64,000 nt of DNA from Dillenia suffruticosa (lineage: Eukaryota > Streptophyta > Magnoliopsida > Dilleniales > Dilleniaceae), in the NCBI GenBank assembly GCA_033439265.1, contig JAVTVX010000019.1, positions 16,704,039 through 16,768,038 of the forward strand, in the 5' to 3' direction. Below are positions 1-11,639 of this stretch, piece by piece. Under the pieces are notes generated by a model. The model was not told where the DNA came from and ran no database searches. It saw only the letters and a list, made by a program, of their open reading frames with translations. Both the position numbers and the translations under genes were made by a program. Each line of letters starts with the position of its first letter. Positions within the stretch are counted from its first letter, which is position 1.

Positions 1-1616
1 TCACGGTGTCCTTCATAGCTACGGAACAATACAATCCAAAGCCCTCAAGGCCAAAACCAATATCATATCAAAATGTGCCGAAATCCGGTTCATAAACCAA
101 TGCAACATATAGCATAAAATGGCACATTATACTTTTCAACCACATGGATGCATAATTTCATAATTCAATACAGTTTTTGGACACTCCAACGGTTCACAAA
201 AGTCAATTTTAAAACCAGTCAAAACATTTCCAACATACGACAAATCATGCTCATTATCAAAATGTTGTAAAACAGGATTTACATATTAAACAAAAGTATT
301 GAAATAAATCCCACTCACCGTTTTGGGGAAGGTAGCGCACTCCCCAATAACACCAAAATACGCAAAACAAAGCGCCCCTCAATCGAGTCACCAAGAAAGC
401 CAACCTAATCAAGCCATCACGATTTTCATCAATTTCCGACTATTTCAGGGTTTATCGTTTTTCTTAATTTCGTACGAACCCTAAATTCCTCAATTTATAA
501 ACAAATCAACTAATGCTACCTAATTTGACAAGGTTTATTCAAGGGTTGAAGAGATTTCATTTCTCTCACCTAGGATTCTTCGGATCTCGAATTTAGCTTT
601 CGTTCGCCCGTTGGTTTGGTCTAAAACCTGAATGTTTCCAAATTTGAAACCATTGCGAACAATTTAAGTCCAATTACTAAAGAGATTCGAAACCCAAGTG
701 CGAAAAATCGAAACTTAGAGTCATTTACCTTCGCAGAGGCTCACGGACTGCCACGGGCCGTCGCGGGCCATGGGCCGCGGGCTGATGGGCTGGCGGGCCT
801 GGTGGGCCGGCGGGCCTGGTGGGCCGGCGGGCCTGGTGGGTCTGCGGCCTGGTGGGCCTGCGGCCTGGCAAGCCGGATCACGCGCTGGAGCGCGATCGCG
901 CTCGTGCTGGCGCTGGCTCACGCGCTGAAGCGCACTCGTAAGCTGGATCGTGCACTGCTCGCGCTGTGGGTCGCACGCTGGAGCGCTCGCGCTCGTGCTG
1001 GGGCGTGCTGAGGCGCGCTGGGGTCGCGCGCTAGGGATCGCGAGCTGGGGATCGCGGCTGCTCGCGCGCTGCTCGAGCGCTGCTCGCGCGCGGTTCGCGC
1101 GCTGCTCGCGCTTAGGCTGGGTCGCACTGGAGCGCGCTGGGACGCGCTGGGGCGCGCTGGTGCTCGCGCTGGGGCGCGCAAGTGCGAGCTGGTGCAGGGA
1201 CCGCACAGGGGCGCGCAGGGGCTCGTGCTACGGCGTGCTCGACCGATCGCGTGCTCATGCGAGGGAGGGTCGTGCTGCAGCGCTCGCGCGCTCACGAGGA
1301 AGACTGCGCGGTGGCGCTAGCGCTCGCGCGGAGATGATCGCGCGGCTGTGCTCGGGCGTTCGCTCGCGGCGGAGGGGGGAAGCTGCAGCGGCTGTGGGTG
1401 GCGCTGGTGGTGACCGGCGGTGCTGGCGGCGGCAGCGGCAGCGGGAGGGGAAGAGACACGGCGGCGGGGAGAAGGGAAAAGAGAGAAGAAAGAGGGAGAG
1501 AAGAAGAGGGAGAGAGAAGAGAGAAGAGAGGGGAAAGAGAGAGAGAAAATTGGGCTTTAAGCCCTAATTTTGTTTTTGTTTTTTTTTTTTTTGTTTTTTT
1601 TTAATTGGGTATTACA
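1..1616 (-). mobile_element. Ty3/gypsy LTR, partial, antisense
   Basis: Read on the minus strand this is most of a long terminal repeat. Its 5' end is at 1616, where the minus strand begins TGTAATACCC, a usual plant gypsy LTR start. Several blocks match the plus-strand LTR at 60183-62052: the run just 5' of the GC-rich tract, the block containing GGGCGAACGA followed by CCTAGGTGAGAGA, the block with TATGCATCCATG, and TTCCGTAGCTA near base 10-25. The window edge cuts it, so its 3' end, PBS and coding part lie to the left. It is joined directly to a copia integrase reading frame at 1617, so the gypsy element probably inserted into the copia element. Adding the unshared parts of both copies suggests an LTR of roughly 2.7 kb, long even for plant gypsy elements. 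The sense of the LTR is inferred from the match, not from coding sequence. Confidence 0.75.
721..1560. repeat. GC-rich low-complexity tract inside the LTR
   Basis: The tract is built of short degenerate units. At 787-865 there are GGGCCTGGTGGGCCGGC-like units. From about 870 to 1360 there are variants of GCGCTGGGGCGCGCTGG and GCTCGCGCGC. From 1440 to 1550 there is an almost pure purine run of GAGAGA and GGGAAAG. Long reading frames exist on both strands and in several frames, which is what GC-rich DNA with few stop codons gives by chance, so none is called as a gene. Only the first part has an evident counterpart in the right-hand LTR (60183-60260). Confidence 0.75.
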
Positions 1617-3563
1617 TGGGGACCATCTCCTACACCAACTATGGGTAGTTCAAAATACTTTGTTATATTTATTGATGACTACTCCCGCTTTACATGATTT
1701 TACTTGATAAAAAACTACTCAGAATTACCTCAAATTTATAAAAAATTTTGCGTCAATGATTCAAAGTTAGTTTTCTCACACCATCAAAATCTTTCGTATT
1801 GATAATGTATCATAATATCTTGAGTCTACTCTTACTATATTTCTTATGCAGCATGGAATCATTGTCTAACGTTCTTATCCAGATACTTCCCAACAAAACA
1901 GTAGAGTTAAATGAAAATATCGTCACATTCTTAATATAACTTGGTATTTACTCTTCTTTGTATCTTATCTGTCACAATTTTGGGGTGAGGCAGCACTTTC
2001 AACTATATATGTTATCAATATAATATTTTCTTCTATAATTTCTAACATCTCTCCTTATAAGTGGTTACATGGCTCCCCAAAAGTTTATAACTCTCTCAAA
2101 GTCTTTGGGTGTGTTTGCTTTGTGTTACCTCAACCGTATGAGTATAATAAGTTATTATCTCGAGTATGATTATACTGTTTCCTAGGATCTGGCATTGAAT
2201 ATAAAGGATATAGATGTTGGGATTCTGTCTTCAATCGTTTTTGAGTCTCTCGACATGCCATTTTCTAGGAAAATACTATATTTTCTTCCCCATCTAATTT
2301 TCGTACCATCTCTCCATTACTCACTAATCTGTCTCCTGATTTATTTTCTTTTAATTTTGATACATGTAGATACTTCAACTCATGCGGCTCCTCCTTCAGA
2401 TCAACTCCCAAGTAATGGACTTGTACCTCCTTCCACTGAAACTGAGTTACCCTCTGAATCCACTTCTCGATCTATAAGAATCAGAGTACCTCCTGTTTGT
2501 CTTCTTGATTATCATTGTTATTCTACAATCTCCACTTTACATGAGTCTCAATCTTATCGAGAGGTTAGTACTAATCCTCTTATGCAGCAAACTATGCGAG
2601 AAGAACTTCAAGATTTGGAAAACACAAATAATTGGGATTTAGTTGATTTTCTTAAAAACAAAACTCTTGTAGGATGTAAATGAGTTTATAAAATCAAAAC
2701 ATACTTAGATGGGACTATTGAATGATACAAGACTCAGCTGATTGCAAAGGGATACATATAGAAATATGGTATTGACTATGAAAAAACCTTTGCCTCTGTT
2801 GCTTGTCTTACTTTTGTGCATAGTTTGGTTGTTATTGTTGTAACTAAACAATGGTTCTTGTATTAGATGGACGTTAAAAATGTTTTTCTCAACGGAGTTT
2901 TGAAAGAAGAAGTTTATATGAAACTACCTCTGGATTATTCACTTCCTGCCAATAAAGTTTGTCATCTCGTCGAGTTTTATATGACCTAAAACAGGCTCCC
3001 CGTGCCTGGTCTTCTACTTCTAACAGTACTGTCAATGATTTTGATATCTCTCATAATGTTTATGATTCTACTCTCTTCATTCAGTAAACTGATCATGGTA
3101 TTGTTTTATTTCTTCTTTACGTTGATGACATGATTATCACTGAAAGCAATATTACTACAATCTCTAAATTCAAACATTTTTTTTGCAACAAATTTCAAAT
3201 GAAAGATCTCGGTCATCTTAGTTACTTCTTGGGACCGGAAGTTACTCCTACATTTTCTGGTTATTACTTGTCTCAGACAAAATATGTTTCTGACCTTCTT
3301 TCTCGTTCAGACATTTCAGATAATAAAATTGCTTCCACTTCTCTTAAGCACAATGTCGAATTTTCTTCTACATATGGCACTCTTCTCTTGATTGCCACTT
3401 TATTCGTCAACATATAATTAAGGGTGACATTCGATTATTCTTTTTTTGCTTTGACGACCAACCTACCGATCTTTTTACGAAAACTCATCTTCCTAAACGT
3501 CATGATGACCTACTACACAAATTCATGATGACTTCTCTACTTCCATCTTGAGTTTGAAGGGAG
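1617..3563 (+). pseudogene. Ty1/copia pol relic (integrase, RT, RNase H end)
   Basis: This is the 3' part of a copia polyprotein with many stops and frameshifts. From 1617 the frame reads WGPSP followed by FVIFIDDYSRFT, the integrase core around its first catalytic aspartate. Around 2560-2680 comes the reverse transcriptase start (EELQDLENTNNWDLV). The region 2870-3130 carries MDVKNVFLNG and, degraded, the catalytic stretch (LYVDDMI). At 3140-3300 the frame reads FKMKDLG-like and SYFLG, then YVSDLLSR. The RNase H domain is almost wholly missing: after 3375 the sequence jumps to DQPTDLFTKTHLPK, its last segment. The purine run TTTGAAGGGAG (3553-3563) is the polypurine tract next to the 3' LTR. 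Gag, protease and the 5' LTR are absent, cut off by the gypsy LTR. It cannot encode a working protein. Confidence 0.85.
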
Positions 3564-3873
3564 TGTAAAGAATATTAACATTTTTAAATTGAATAAGTCT
3601 TTTTGAAAAAGTTTTGACGATTTTCAAATTAAAAAAATAGTGAAAATATTGATTTTCTAAAATTTTAATATTGTAATTATTTTATTTATTCTTACCACCC
3701 TTTTAAATATTCTATTTATTCTTATTTTTTATATTTTAGGATATAAGTCCATCGAATTACCCTATAAATAGGATTTTTATATAACCTATTAAATATACAA
3801 TACATGTATCATTCTCTCTCATTCCGTTTTCTTTATTCTCTCCTTTTTCTATTTTATTTTGCTTTTTCTATCA
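3564..3873 (+). repeat. Copia 3' LTR
   Basis: The repeat starts TGTAAAGAATATT directly after the polypurine tract and ends TTTTTCTATCA, giving the TG...CA ends expected. It contains CCTATAAATAGG (about 3762-3773), a plausible TATA region, followed by a CT-rich leader-like stretch. The length of 310 bp is normal for a small copia LTR. No partner LTR is visible, so neither target duplication nor age can be read. It abuts exon sequence of the oxidase pseudogene, which suggests the copia element landed in that gene. Confidence 0.7.
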
Positions 3874-3892
3874 CCCTGATTGAACCATATGT

Positions 3893-5080
3893 CGTGCAGC
3901 AGCTGCAGCTTACCCAACCAATGAAGATGAGCTTGTCCATATCATAGCAACCGCAACAAAATTCAAGATCCAAATGAAAGTCTCAACACGCTATTCTCGT
4001 AGCATGCCCTAGCTGGTTTGTCCTAATGGTAAGGATGGATTGCTCATAAGCACGAAATATCTCAACGGGACATTGAACATCAATGAGTTAACCATAACCA
4101 TGACAATAACTGTAGAGAGTGGCACAACGCTAAGGCAATTGATAAATGATGCGACGAAAGCATGGCTTGCCCAGCTTTATGCACCCTATTTTTGGGGGGT
4201 GACCGTGGGTGGAATGCCAGGGACCGGTGACAAGGAAGCTCTTTATGGGGTGACCATGGTTCGAACACTTGATGTAGGTCAAGCAGATCTTGATGCGGCT
4301 AAAGTTTCACTTGGAGTCTTGGAGTCATCTTACAGGTATATTAATTGACATAAAAAGAATCTCACTCCGATGCCATGAAAAGAATCAATGGTGCCTCTAC
4401 TTATGACGAAACTCATCTTAATATGTATTGTTGAAATTCTTATATTTGATGGAACATTTCAACATTCCAAGGATCTAAGACGTTAGCATGTTATAATTTC
4501 TTTACAGGAACATGCCTCTTCTATATACAAATTTAACAAGCGACAGAGAATATTTGGTTTGGCACAATTTCTTTGCAGGTGACATTGAAATTGCAATCAC
4601 TATTCAAGAGGTCTATCACCTATGTGACAAAGAATGATTCAGACTTGGCAGAACAAGTGGCGAGCTTTGCAAAGCAGCATGAATTTACAGACATAACTTG
4701 GTATCCAGGACACCGAAAGGCTATTTATAGGATAGACGATCGTGTCTCTCTCAATGTTTCTGGCAATGGTGTGGATGATTTACTGGGATTTAGGTCCACT
4801 CCGCCGCTTACTCTGGCATTGACAACAACTACTGGTATGTAATGTGATTTAATGACTAGTAGAAATTACTCACAAATTGTACTTGATGTTATGTTTTGTT
4901 GTCTTGATTTTGTAGTTGATTCATTGTATTTGTTTTGTGGTTTCGTTGAAATTGAGAATGAAGAATCCAACGGGGATGCAAATGGAAAATGCATCTGCTC
5001 AGAGCTAATTACTTCAGCACTTGCTCTTGCAGATAAGGGTTGACAAACAATGGTATTTCCTGCAACTTATACAATCCCTT
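3893..5080 (+). pseudogene. L-gulonolactone oxidase-like (GULLO) pseudogene fragment
   Basis: The plant GULLO family is FAD-linked, often secreted, and related to the last enzyme of ascorbate synthesis. Here three exon pieces remain. The first (about 3893-4335) reads YPTNEDELV, then LLISTKYLN, TVESGTTLRQL and VTVGGM, typical of the FAD-binding half. The second (4579-4832) reads KLQSLFKRS and KQHEFTDITWYPG. The third (about 4947-5080) reads NGDANGKC and then TNNG. Introns look regular (4336-4578 with TACAG/GT and TTGCAG/GT). Damage: TAG at 4010-4012 where the family has lysine; about 20 codons missing after GTGDKEALYG; a one-base deletion near 4322 just before the first splice donor; another one-base deletion near 5038. 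The N-terminus with the flavin-linking region and the C-terminal half are absent. The copia LTR lies immediately upstream. Family membership is confident; which paralogue is not known. Confidence 0.8.
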
Positions 5081-5084
5081 ATCT

Positions 5085-5087
<3 letters not shown>

Positions 5088-5125
<38 letters not shown>
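5088..5125. repeat. (CT)n microsatellite
   Basis: This is an almost uninterrupted run of TC dinucleotides directly downstream of the oxidase pseudogene. It is a candidate polymorphic marker. Confidence 0.9.
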
Positions 5126-5127
<2 letters not shown>

Positions 5128-8099
5128 CAATCATTAAAAACCAAAAGATGGATCTTCTAGTATAGCCCACTCATTCTTAGGATTTATGAAGAATGAACAA
5201 CCCCACAAAGTATTATACAACACATTGACCACACGACCTAGTTATTCATATTTTACCCGGATTATAGATGAGCCACTTGTTGGTAATTAGCTTTTATTTG
5301 AAAAAGTAACTAACCCCACTGGAACAAATGCTCTCTTGTTGTCAAGATTAAAAGAGGTAATTACGGAAACGACTTGCAAATTTACTTGGCACAAGAGGTA
5401 TTGATTTGGTACAATTATTTGTTTTAATAAAATTTTCGTTGGTGATAAAAGTGAAGCTTTTTACAATTTTTATTTTTCATTAAAAAAGAATTATTAGTTT
5501 TTTTAGAAAATGAAAAAACCATATCCATGGATTCCAGCCATTTCCAGCTATCACCTTCCATAGCAACCGCCATTTTCGCCTCCTCTATTTTTTGCATAAT
5601 CTATTTTCTTTCATTTTGAAACTGAGGGATATTGTGACACCGTTTATCTTCCTCGGGAGCTGGGTTGTTACGATATCTTACATGGGGTATCCAGCTATGC
5701 CACGAACTTGCCAAGGGTGGCCAAAAATCATCTGCTGCTCGTACTGCAACCATTGCGAAAATAGAGAATTAGAAACAGGCTTAGTGCCAACTATTTATAA
5801 CCATAAAATACAAGCAACACAGCACCTGAGGCCCATTTGGGTAGAAATAGCTGCAAATGAGGGTGCAATCTGCAAAAACAATGTTAGTGACCTACCATGT
5901 TCTGTCTAAATTAAGCACAAATACGAGCAACTACAAAAAAAAAAAAAAAAATGACGAAGACATGTCGAAACCAACGTATTGTTGGTGAAGTGACAAGGAC
6001 ACTAGACTTCCACCAGATACAGGTAATTAGCTCAAACTTACCGATAGAGTGTGCTAATCTGTGCATTTTCTCATGCCTTTTCTACTAACATAACCACCCA
6101 AACTGCACACTATAATTTCAATAGTCTTTTTTAACTTGAAACCCAGAGACCACGTAACAAAATCAAGGGCATGTACCAGCTTACATAAAATTATACCCAT
6201 CTAATATGAGCAGTGCCGCACCACAGATTTACAACAAAAAATTAAAGAATAAAGTACCCGAAAAATCTTCGTTCTGAATGCTGAACTCTCCATTCTGTAT
6301 TGAAAATCCAAATTTTCAATTATTATAGTTAACAATAATGACAAATTTATAAAATAAAATCGATGAGAGAGGCGAGAGAGAGATATACTTACAATTACAC
6401 CCTTGGGTACAAGCATGATTTTTGGCACATCCTTCAATCGATAAAAGATGAAATGAATAAGTAGGATTTTCAATCCTTCTATCATTTTCCTTTCCTTCTT
6501 TTTCTTAAGTCTAAAACAAAGTTGATTTCTAAAGAAACCAAACAACATATTGGTAGAGAAAATGGGGTCGGGTGGAGAAGAAGATAGCCTTATTGCCTCA
6601 CAAGAAGTATTGTGAAATGTCCTATTTGTAGTGTTCTAAGCCTAAGCAATGGTTGCAATCACATCCCCTTCCTGCATAATATAAAAAGTAGTAGGTACAA
6701 AAAATTGATACAAAAAAAGTTATTTATACTGCTAATTATCTGTCTCTTTATTCAAAACATCTATATATTAACAATTTTTAATGGTCTACTCTCACTCATA
6801 ATTATTAAATCAATGATAGTCAAATATGAAAAAAAAAAATTTATTATTATTAAGCACTAAAATGGTAAATTTATTACTATCACCTATTTCTATCATATCT
6901 AGGTCGGGAACTTTTGCCTGATTTGTTTCATAATTTGGTAGAATTATTTTTACTAATATCATGAAGTATTATTAAAAGGAAAACATAATATGATAGCCCT
7001 TTATATGGATTGGATTTAGTGTATATCTTTGCAAAGATTAAGTAAGAAACAAAATCAAATGTGCTTACCTAGATTAGTTTGTTAATAATATCCTAAAATA
7101 GGTACATATATTTGATTTTCTTGCCTTCTTAATTTTTTTGGAATGCATTCCAACTAAAATAGGAAAGAGATTTTCTTCCAATCATATTCTTACTTCGTTG
7201 TAAAATTATTTTGCAAATGGCCTTTGTTATAGCAATACCTCATCATTAATCACTGACGAGAAAATAGAAAACCCGAGTGATCAGTTTTAAAATAGTAGTA
7301 GTGGTGGTGATAGTAATAGTAGTAATAATAGTAGTAATATATATTCAAGAGAACAACCTGATGGTCACAATCCCCCTCTCCCAATCCTAAAATTCAGGAT
7401 TCAAATTTTTATATAATAAAAATAATAATAATAATAATATTAGTATTATAATGTTATTTTCTGTATACAGAGTAACAAATAAAAATTATCATTAAGGTAT
7501 TTTATTTCACCTAAAGATTAACTAATGTGATCATGCAAATCATGTGTTCTCAATGATTATGGAGATATAATTCTTATCATCAACTATACACAGTGACTTG
7601 ATTTACTCTATTTGATACTACCTCCTAAAGGTTTTTAATTATTTTATTTTATCTTTTTTTTTTTCTCTTGCTAATGTAGCTTGTATGACAAAGTGAAACA
7701 TAAATCCTCTAGTCACAACCCTTGTGGAATGCATCTTTTACGATATGACCTTTCAAAGAAACTTATTGATTTAAACATATTTATGTTTAAATCAACTACC
7801 ACAGTTTTGTTCTTTTAAAAAACCAATGTACTACATAATGTCACAATTAGTTACTTTCCATACTGAAAGAAAAGTCAACGAGTCTATAGTGGAGAGAATA
7901 TTGGGATGATCATCACCAGCGAGATTTCAAAAATCTCGTTGTTGAATCTACCACCAGCCTTCGATGCCGATGAGATTGGCGGAGAGAGAGAGCCTCCACG
8001 CCGACCACTTCATCGAAGCACCAAGCGAGTGAAAGGCAAAAATGAGGCGGACCTGCCAATGCTTCGTCGAAACTTCAAGGACTCTCTACTTGAGATGGA
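5126..8099. other. No recognisable gene; AT-rich spacer
   Basis: I see no supported gene here. A 17-base A run sits at 5935-5951 and may be the tail of an unidentified retroposed sequence. Reading frames at 5592-5909 (plus) and 6201-6548 (minus) are open for about 100 codons but match nothing I recognise. Microsatellites built on TAG/TAA occur at 7293-7345 and an AAT run at 7418-7438. The palindromic stretch TTTAAACATATTTATGTTTAAA lies near 7770-7792. A 65-codon frame at 7906-8103 precedes the LINE and may belong to its leader. Confidence 0.6.
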
Positions 8100-9565
8100 G
8101 TGACCGCAAGAATGATCGAAATCAATGATTCTCTCTCTTTTTTTTTTTTTTTTTTTTGGGTGAAGAATGATTCTCTCTGACTCCAAAGAGATTCTGATAT
8201 TCAAGAGGAAGAGGATGAGTCTTTAGAAGACGAATCAATTCCCTCTGTAGAAATTTCAGTTGAGCAGTTGCGTCTTCTCCGGTGCCGCTAGAAGTTGTCT
8301 GTAATTTTAAAGCTTTGGGATAAGACTGTGGGTTACCATTTCTTGCGCAATCACATTCTGACTCTCTGGAGGATTGAATGTAAATTGTTAGACATGAGAG
8401 ATGGATTTTATATGGAGAAGTTTTATGATCACTCAGATTATTACTGCGCAATGACTAGGGGTCCTTGGGTCATGCACATCATTATCTTGTGGTGATGAAG
8501 TGGCACCCATGGTTTGATCCATCGGAGATTGCGATTCAAAAGACGATTGTTTGGGTTTGGCTTCCTAGATTGCCAATCGAGCTGTTTGATGAGGAAGTGT
8601 TGTATCATGTTGGCAAGTGGCTAAGACGTCCCCTTCAGATTAATGTTAATACAGCAACTGCTTCCCGCGGCAAATATGCAAAAATCTGCATAGAGATTGA
8701 TCTTTCGAATGCCTTGATTCCTAGAGTTCAAATTTGAAAGAGGATACAGAGGGTAGAGTATGAAGGCCTTCACCTGATCTGTTTCGGTTGTAGTCAAGGG
8801 GGTACTTGATAGAGCAATGTTGGAAGCAGTGTACCGATAATTGTCTCCTAATTCTGGCGAGGACACTACCTCCTCTGACACAACCTCCCCTGTTTCGAAA
8901 GCAGAGGACTCAACTACAGAAGGCGGATTTGGACTTTGGGTGCAAGTTCACTAGAAGCCGAGGAAGTTTGGAGGACGGTCAGCCATTCTTGCATCTCTTG
9001 CCGACAACAAATGGTACAACCCTTTGGACAAATTTGAGACTCTAATCGACAGGGAGGATGCTTCGAATGCACTCGTTACCGCCGATAATGATGGCGAACC
9101 ATTCTGAGCCTTCCACCTGTGTGAATTAGCAATTTGGGCCTAAGACCATGGAAGAAGTGAAGAGAGCCCATAAAGGCAAGACCATAACGTCAGGCCCACT
9201 GACGCTAGATCCCTCCATGCCCAACCGTCACTTTGGGCGTCAACGTGGCCGAGTCCCCACTAAACTATCCATCAAGTAGGCTTCTGTTATCCCTCACTCT
9301 GGGGCCTCTGGTTACAAGTCAGTCCTCTGGGCTGGTTGCTAAAAAGGTTGGCCCAGGTTCCTCAAAGGTTACTGACCCAGCGTTGGCTCATTTACCTGGT
9401 TCCCCTTCCTTGTCCACCGGTCAGTCCACCATGAACACTCCACTTTCATCGACATTCCCTTTCTGGCACGGGTGCTGTGGCCTTCAGCTCCACCAAAGAC
9501 ATCAACTTCATCTATACTACCCTCCCCGGCCGACATCACTAGTATGGGGTAACTCCCAATGATGA
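8100..9565 (+). pseudogene. L1-type LINE ORF1 relic (DUF4283 and zinc knuckle)
   Basis: ORF1 of plant L1-like retrotransposons encodes an RNA-binding protein with a DUF4283 domain and a CCHC knuckle. Here an acidic stretch (DESLEDES, about 8215-8245) is followed by a DUF4283-like domain: WDKTVGYHFL (8317-8346), TLWRIE, RDGFYMEKFYDHSDY, RGPW, then in another frame HHYLVVMKWHPWFDP, VWVWLPRLPIELFDEE and KYAKICIEIDL (to about 8710). Downstream RVEYEGLHLICFGC is the start of the knuckle. A linker rich in proline and serine runs to about 9560. Stops occur at 8289-8291 (TAG) and 8736-8738 (TGA), and frameshifts near 8475 and 8810 break it. ORF2 follows at about 9960, and a SINE sits between the two. 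Confidence 0.75.
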
Positions 9566-9588
9566 TACAAATGGATGGGGTTCAACTT

Positions 9589-9795
9589 TTTTTTTTTTTT
9601 TTTTGGATACCATGACTAGTCCATCAACCCAATATTTAGGATTTCGTCCCGACTAATATAGTTCGACCGTTTGTAGGGCCCAATTGAGGGGGCAGATCTC
9701 CCGACATTAATTTTTCAATTCTCATGGGGAATCGAACTCCCGACCATGATTAAGAGGCGTTAATTCCCGAACCAACTGAGTCATCAGACGTTGGT
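9589..9795 (-). mobile_element. tRNA-derived SINE, copy 1
   Basis: On the minus strand the element begins near 9795 and ends in an A tail (T run at 9587-9604). It carries an A-box-like sequence GATGACTCAGTTGG (9772-9785) and a B box GTTCGATTCC (9728-9737), spaced as in a tRNA. The direct repeat GATGGGGTTCAACTT flanks it exactly at 9574-9588 and 9796-9810, a 15-bp target duplication typical of LINE-driven retroposition. A second copy with its own target duplication lies at 17099-17297. It is inserted in the LINE, so it is younger than that element. Confidence 0.85.
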
Positions 9796-9810
9796 GATGG
9801 GGTTCAACTT

Positions 9811-11110
9811 CGATAACGTGCATTATTGATTCAGGCAGCCACTCGGTATTAGTCAGACCCCTCTTATGAGGTGGGAGGTGGTGCAATGGGGATTTGATGA
9901 GGACTTTTAAGCATTCAATAGTAGGCTCTTTTACCTTTTTCTATTTATTTTATAATTATGAATCATCATCAGTTACTTGGTTCCTTGTCCGGAATGTGGG
10001 TATGGTCAACAATTCTTTACTTCGTCATGCCACCAAGGAATTGATTAAACTTCATGGTCTGGGTATGGTTTGACTAACTGAAACCAAGCACAGCTCTTAA
10101 TAGCTCCCAGGTTTCTTAAACGAATAGGGTATGATCAAGAGTTTGTCATTGTGGCTTTTGGATTTCAGGGAGATTTGTGGTCATTTTGGAAATTGGATTG
10201 TCTTTAGGTTTCAATGATATAAAATTCAGATCGGTTGATTCATTACTGAGTTCGATCGGATGGATGTTATGATTTATTACTTATGTGTATGTCCAGTCCT
10301 GTAGTGCAAAGAAGTTGGAGGCATGCAGGATCTCTGTGTTTTTGTAATTGGTTCCTCAAATGCGTGGTTTGTTTTAGGGGATTTTAATGACACTTGAACC
10401 AATTGAGAACAAACAATTGGAATACTAGGATTATGTCTCGGGTTCAATAGTTTTGTGATTGATGACATCAATGTGGTCTAAATGATCTTGGTGCTACAGA
10501 AAATCCATTTACCTAAGTCCACATAAGAAATGACATTGCTACTCTCCAGGAGCGATTAGATCAAGTTCTAGATAACTCACAGGGCTCCCTAAAGTGAAAG
10601 TGATAAACTTACCTTGCCGTCATGGAGATCATCACACGATTCTTCTACCTACTTGTATGAACTCACCCCTTCTTGAGGATGTCATCCTTTCATTTTGATA
10701 TAGTTTGGTTGTGACACTCTCAGTTTTAGTAGGTTTTTACCTCAACGTAGTGTGGGAGGTTGGTGATTAGTCTTTGTTGGGTTCGATCTACTCTACTACT
10801 ATAGCTCTCAAGCTATGGAATAAGTAGGTATTTGGTAATTTTTTTGGCAGAAACTGTTGCCTTGAGGCCATGTTGCGTGGTATTCAGTACAATCATTGCA
10901 TTGGCTAGAGTTGACTATTAGAGGAGTATTACCAGGTTCTTGATACAGAGGAAACTTCTAACAATAGAATCCCAAAATTTGTGATTTTGCCGGGGAGATC
11001 GGAACACCCTACTATTTTGCCAGGGAGATCGGAACACCCTACTTTACCATATGTCTACTCTTATTTGTCATAACAGAAATAGGATTTCTCAATTGAAAAT
11101 TAATGGAAAA
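9811..11110 (+). pseudogene. LINE ORF2 relic (endonuclease part)
   Basis: This is the start of ORF2, which normally encodes an apurinic-type endonuclease followed by reverse transcriptase. Readable pieces are WNVRG and ATKELIKLHG (about 9990-10060), LTETK (about 10075), then DLGATENPFT and IATLQERLDQVLDNS (10480-10575), the GNPFTW and RLDR motifs of the domain. Further on, EAMLRGIQ (about 10865-10890) and a stretch like the GDRNT..FF..RN.I motif (about 10990-11100) mark the region before RT. Many stops and frameshifts are present and the RT domain itself is missing, so the 3' part was lost or never present. It continues ORF1 at 8100-9565 in the same orientation. Confidence 0.7.
10984..11043. 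repeat. 30-bp tandem duplication
   Basis: Two adjacent copies of a 30-base unit beginning ATTTTGCC and ending ACACCCTACT (10984-11013 and 11014-11043) differ at one position. The duplication lies inside the LINE ORF2 relic and keeps the reading frame length a multiple of three. Confidence 0.9.
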
Positions 11111-11639
11111 TGATGTTCAAATCAACTGCAGCTTAACAAACATGTGATGTGGAACATGTCTCAAATAATTATTGGATCATGTGAAATTAGTCCAAGAAAG
11201 AGAAAGGGACCTGTTAACTTTTGATTGTTTTAACCACTTTTCGACTCTTTTAAGGTTTTTTTTTTTAGTTAGTTTTCTAATTACTCTAGTTTACTAATTT
11301 TTATAATTTCTTGATTTCTCGGGTTTACTAATTTTCTAATTTTTTTTATTTTTCTAATTTTTCTAGTTTTCTAATTTTAGGGTTTGAATTGACCAAATAA
11401 ATATTTGTAATGTTTTATTTATTTTTGATGAGACTTCATTAATAATATTTCTTTTGGAAAATTTTTAGGGTTTTGCCCCTTTGCAAACTTTATTGTCTTC
11501 CTTCTATTTCTCGATCTTAGGAGGTATATGAGGGCCAACGTTTTATACTTGCGATGTCCAACCAAGGTTGCTCAAAAAGATGTGAACTATGATGGCTATT
11601 CTCAAATTCTGTCTGTTCGAATGAAGTAGGCAGAAACAG

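Noticed and set aside
721-1604. Several overlapping frames of 70-205 codons on both strands
   Set aside because: They arise from GC-rich short repeats in an LTR, have Arg/Ala/Ser-biased composition and no domain.
6612-6700. A CPIC...NGCNHI peptide resembling part of a RING/IBR finger
   Set aside because: Only one cysteine pair and a weak match; the frame turns to low-complexity Ile/Leu immediately after.
9720-9790. tRNA gene on the minus strand
   Set aside because: A and B boxes are present, but the acceptor stem does not pair and the sequence lies in a SINE with tail and target duplication.
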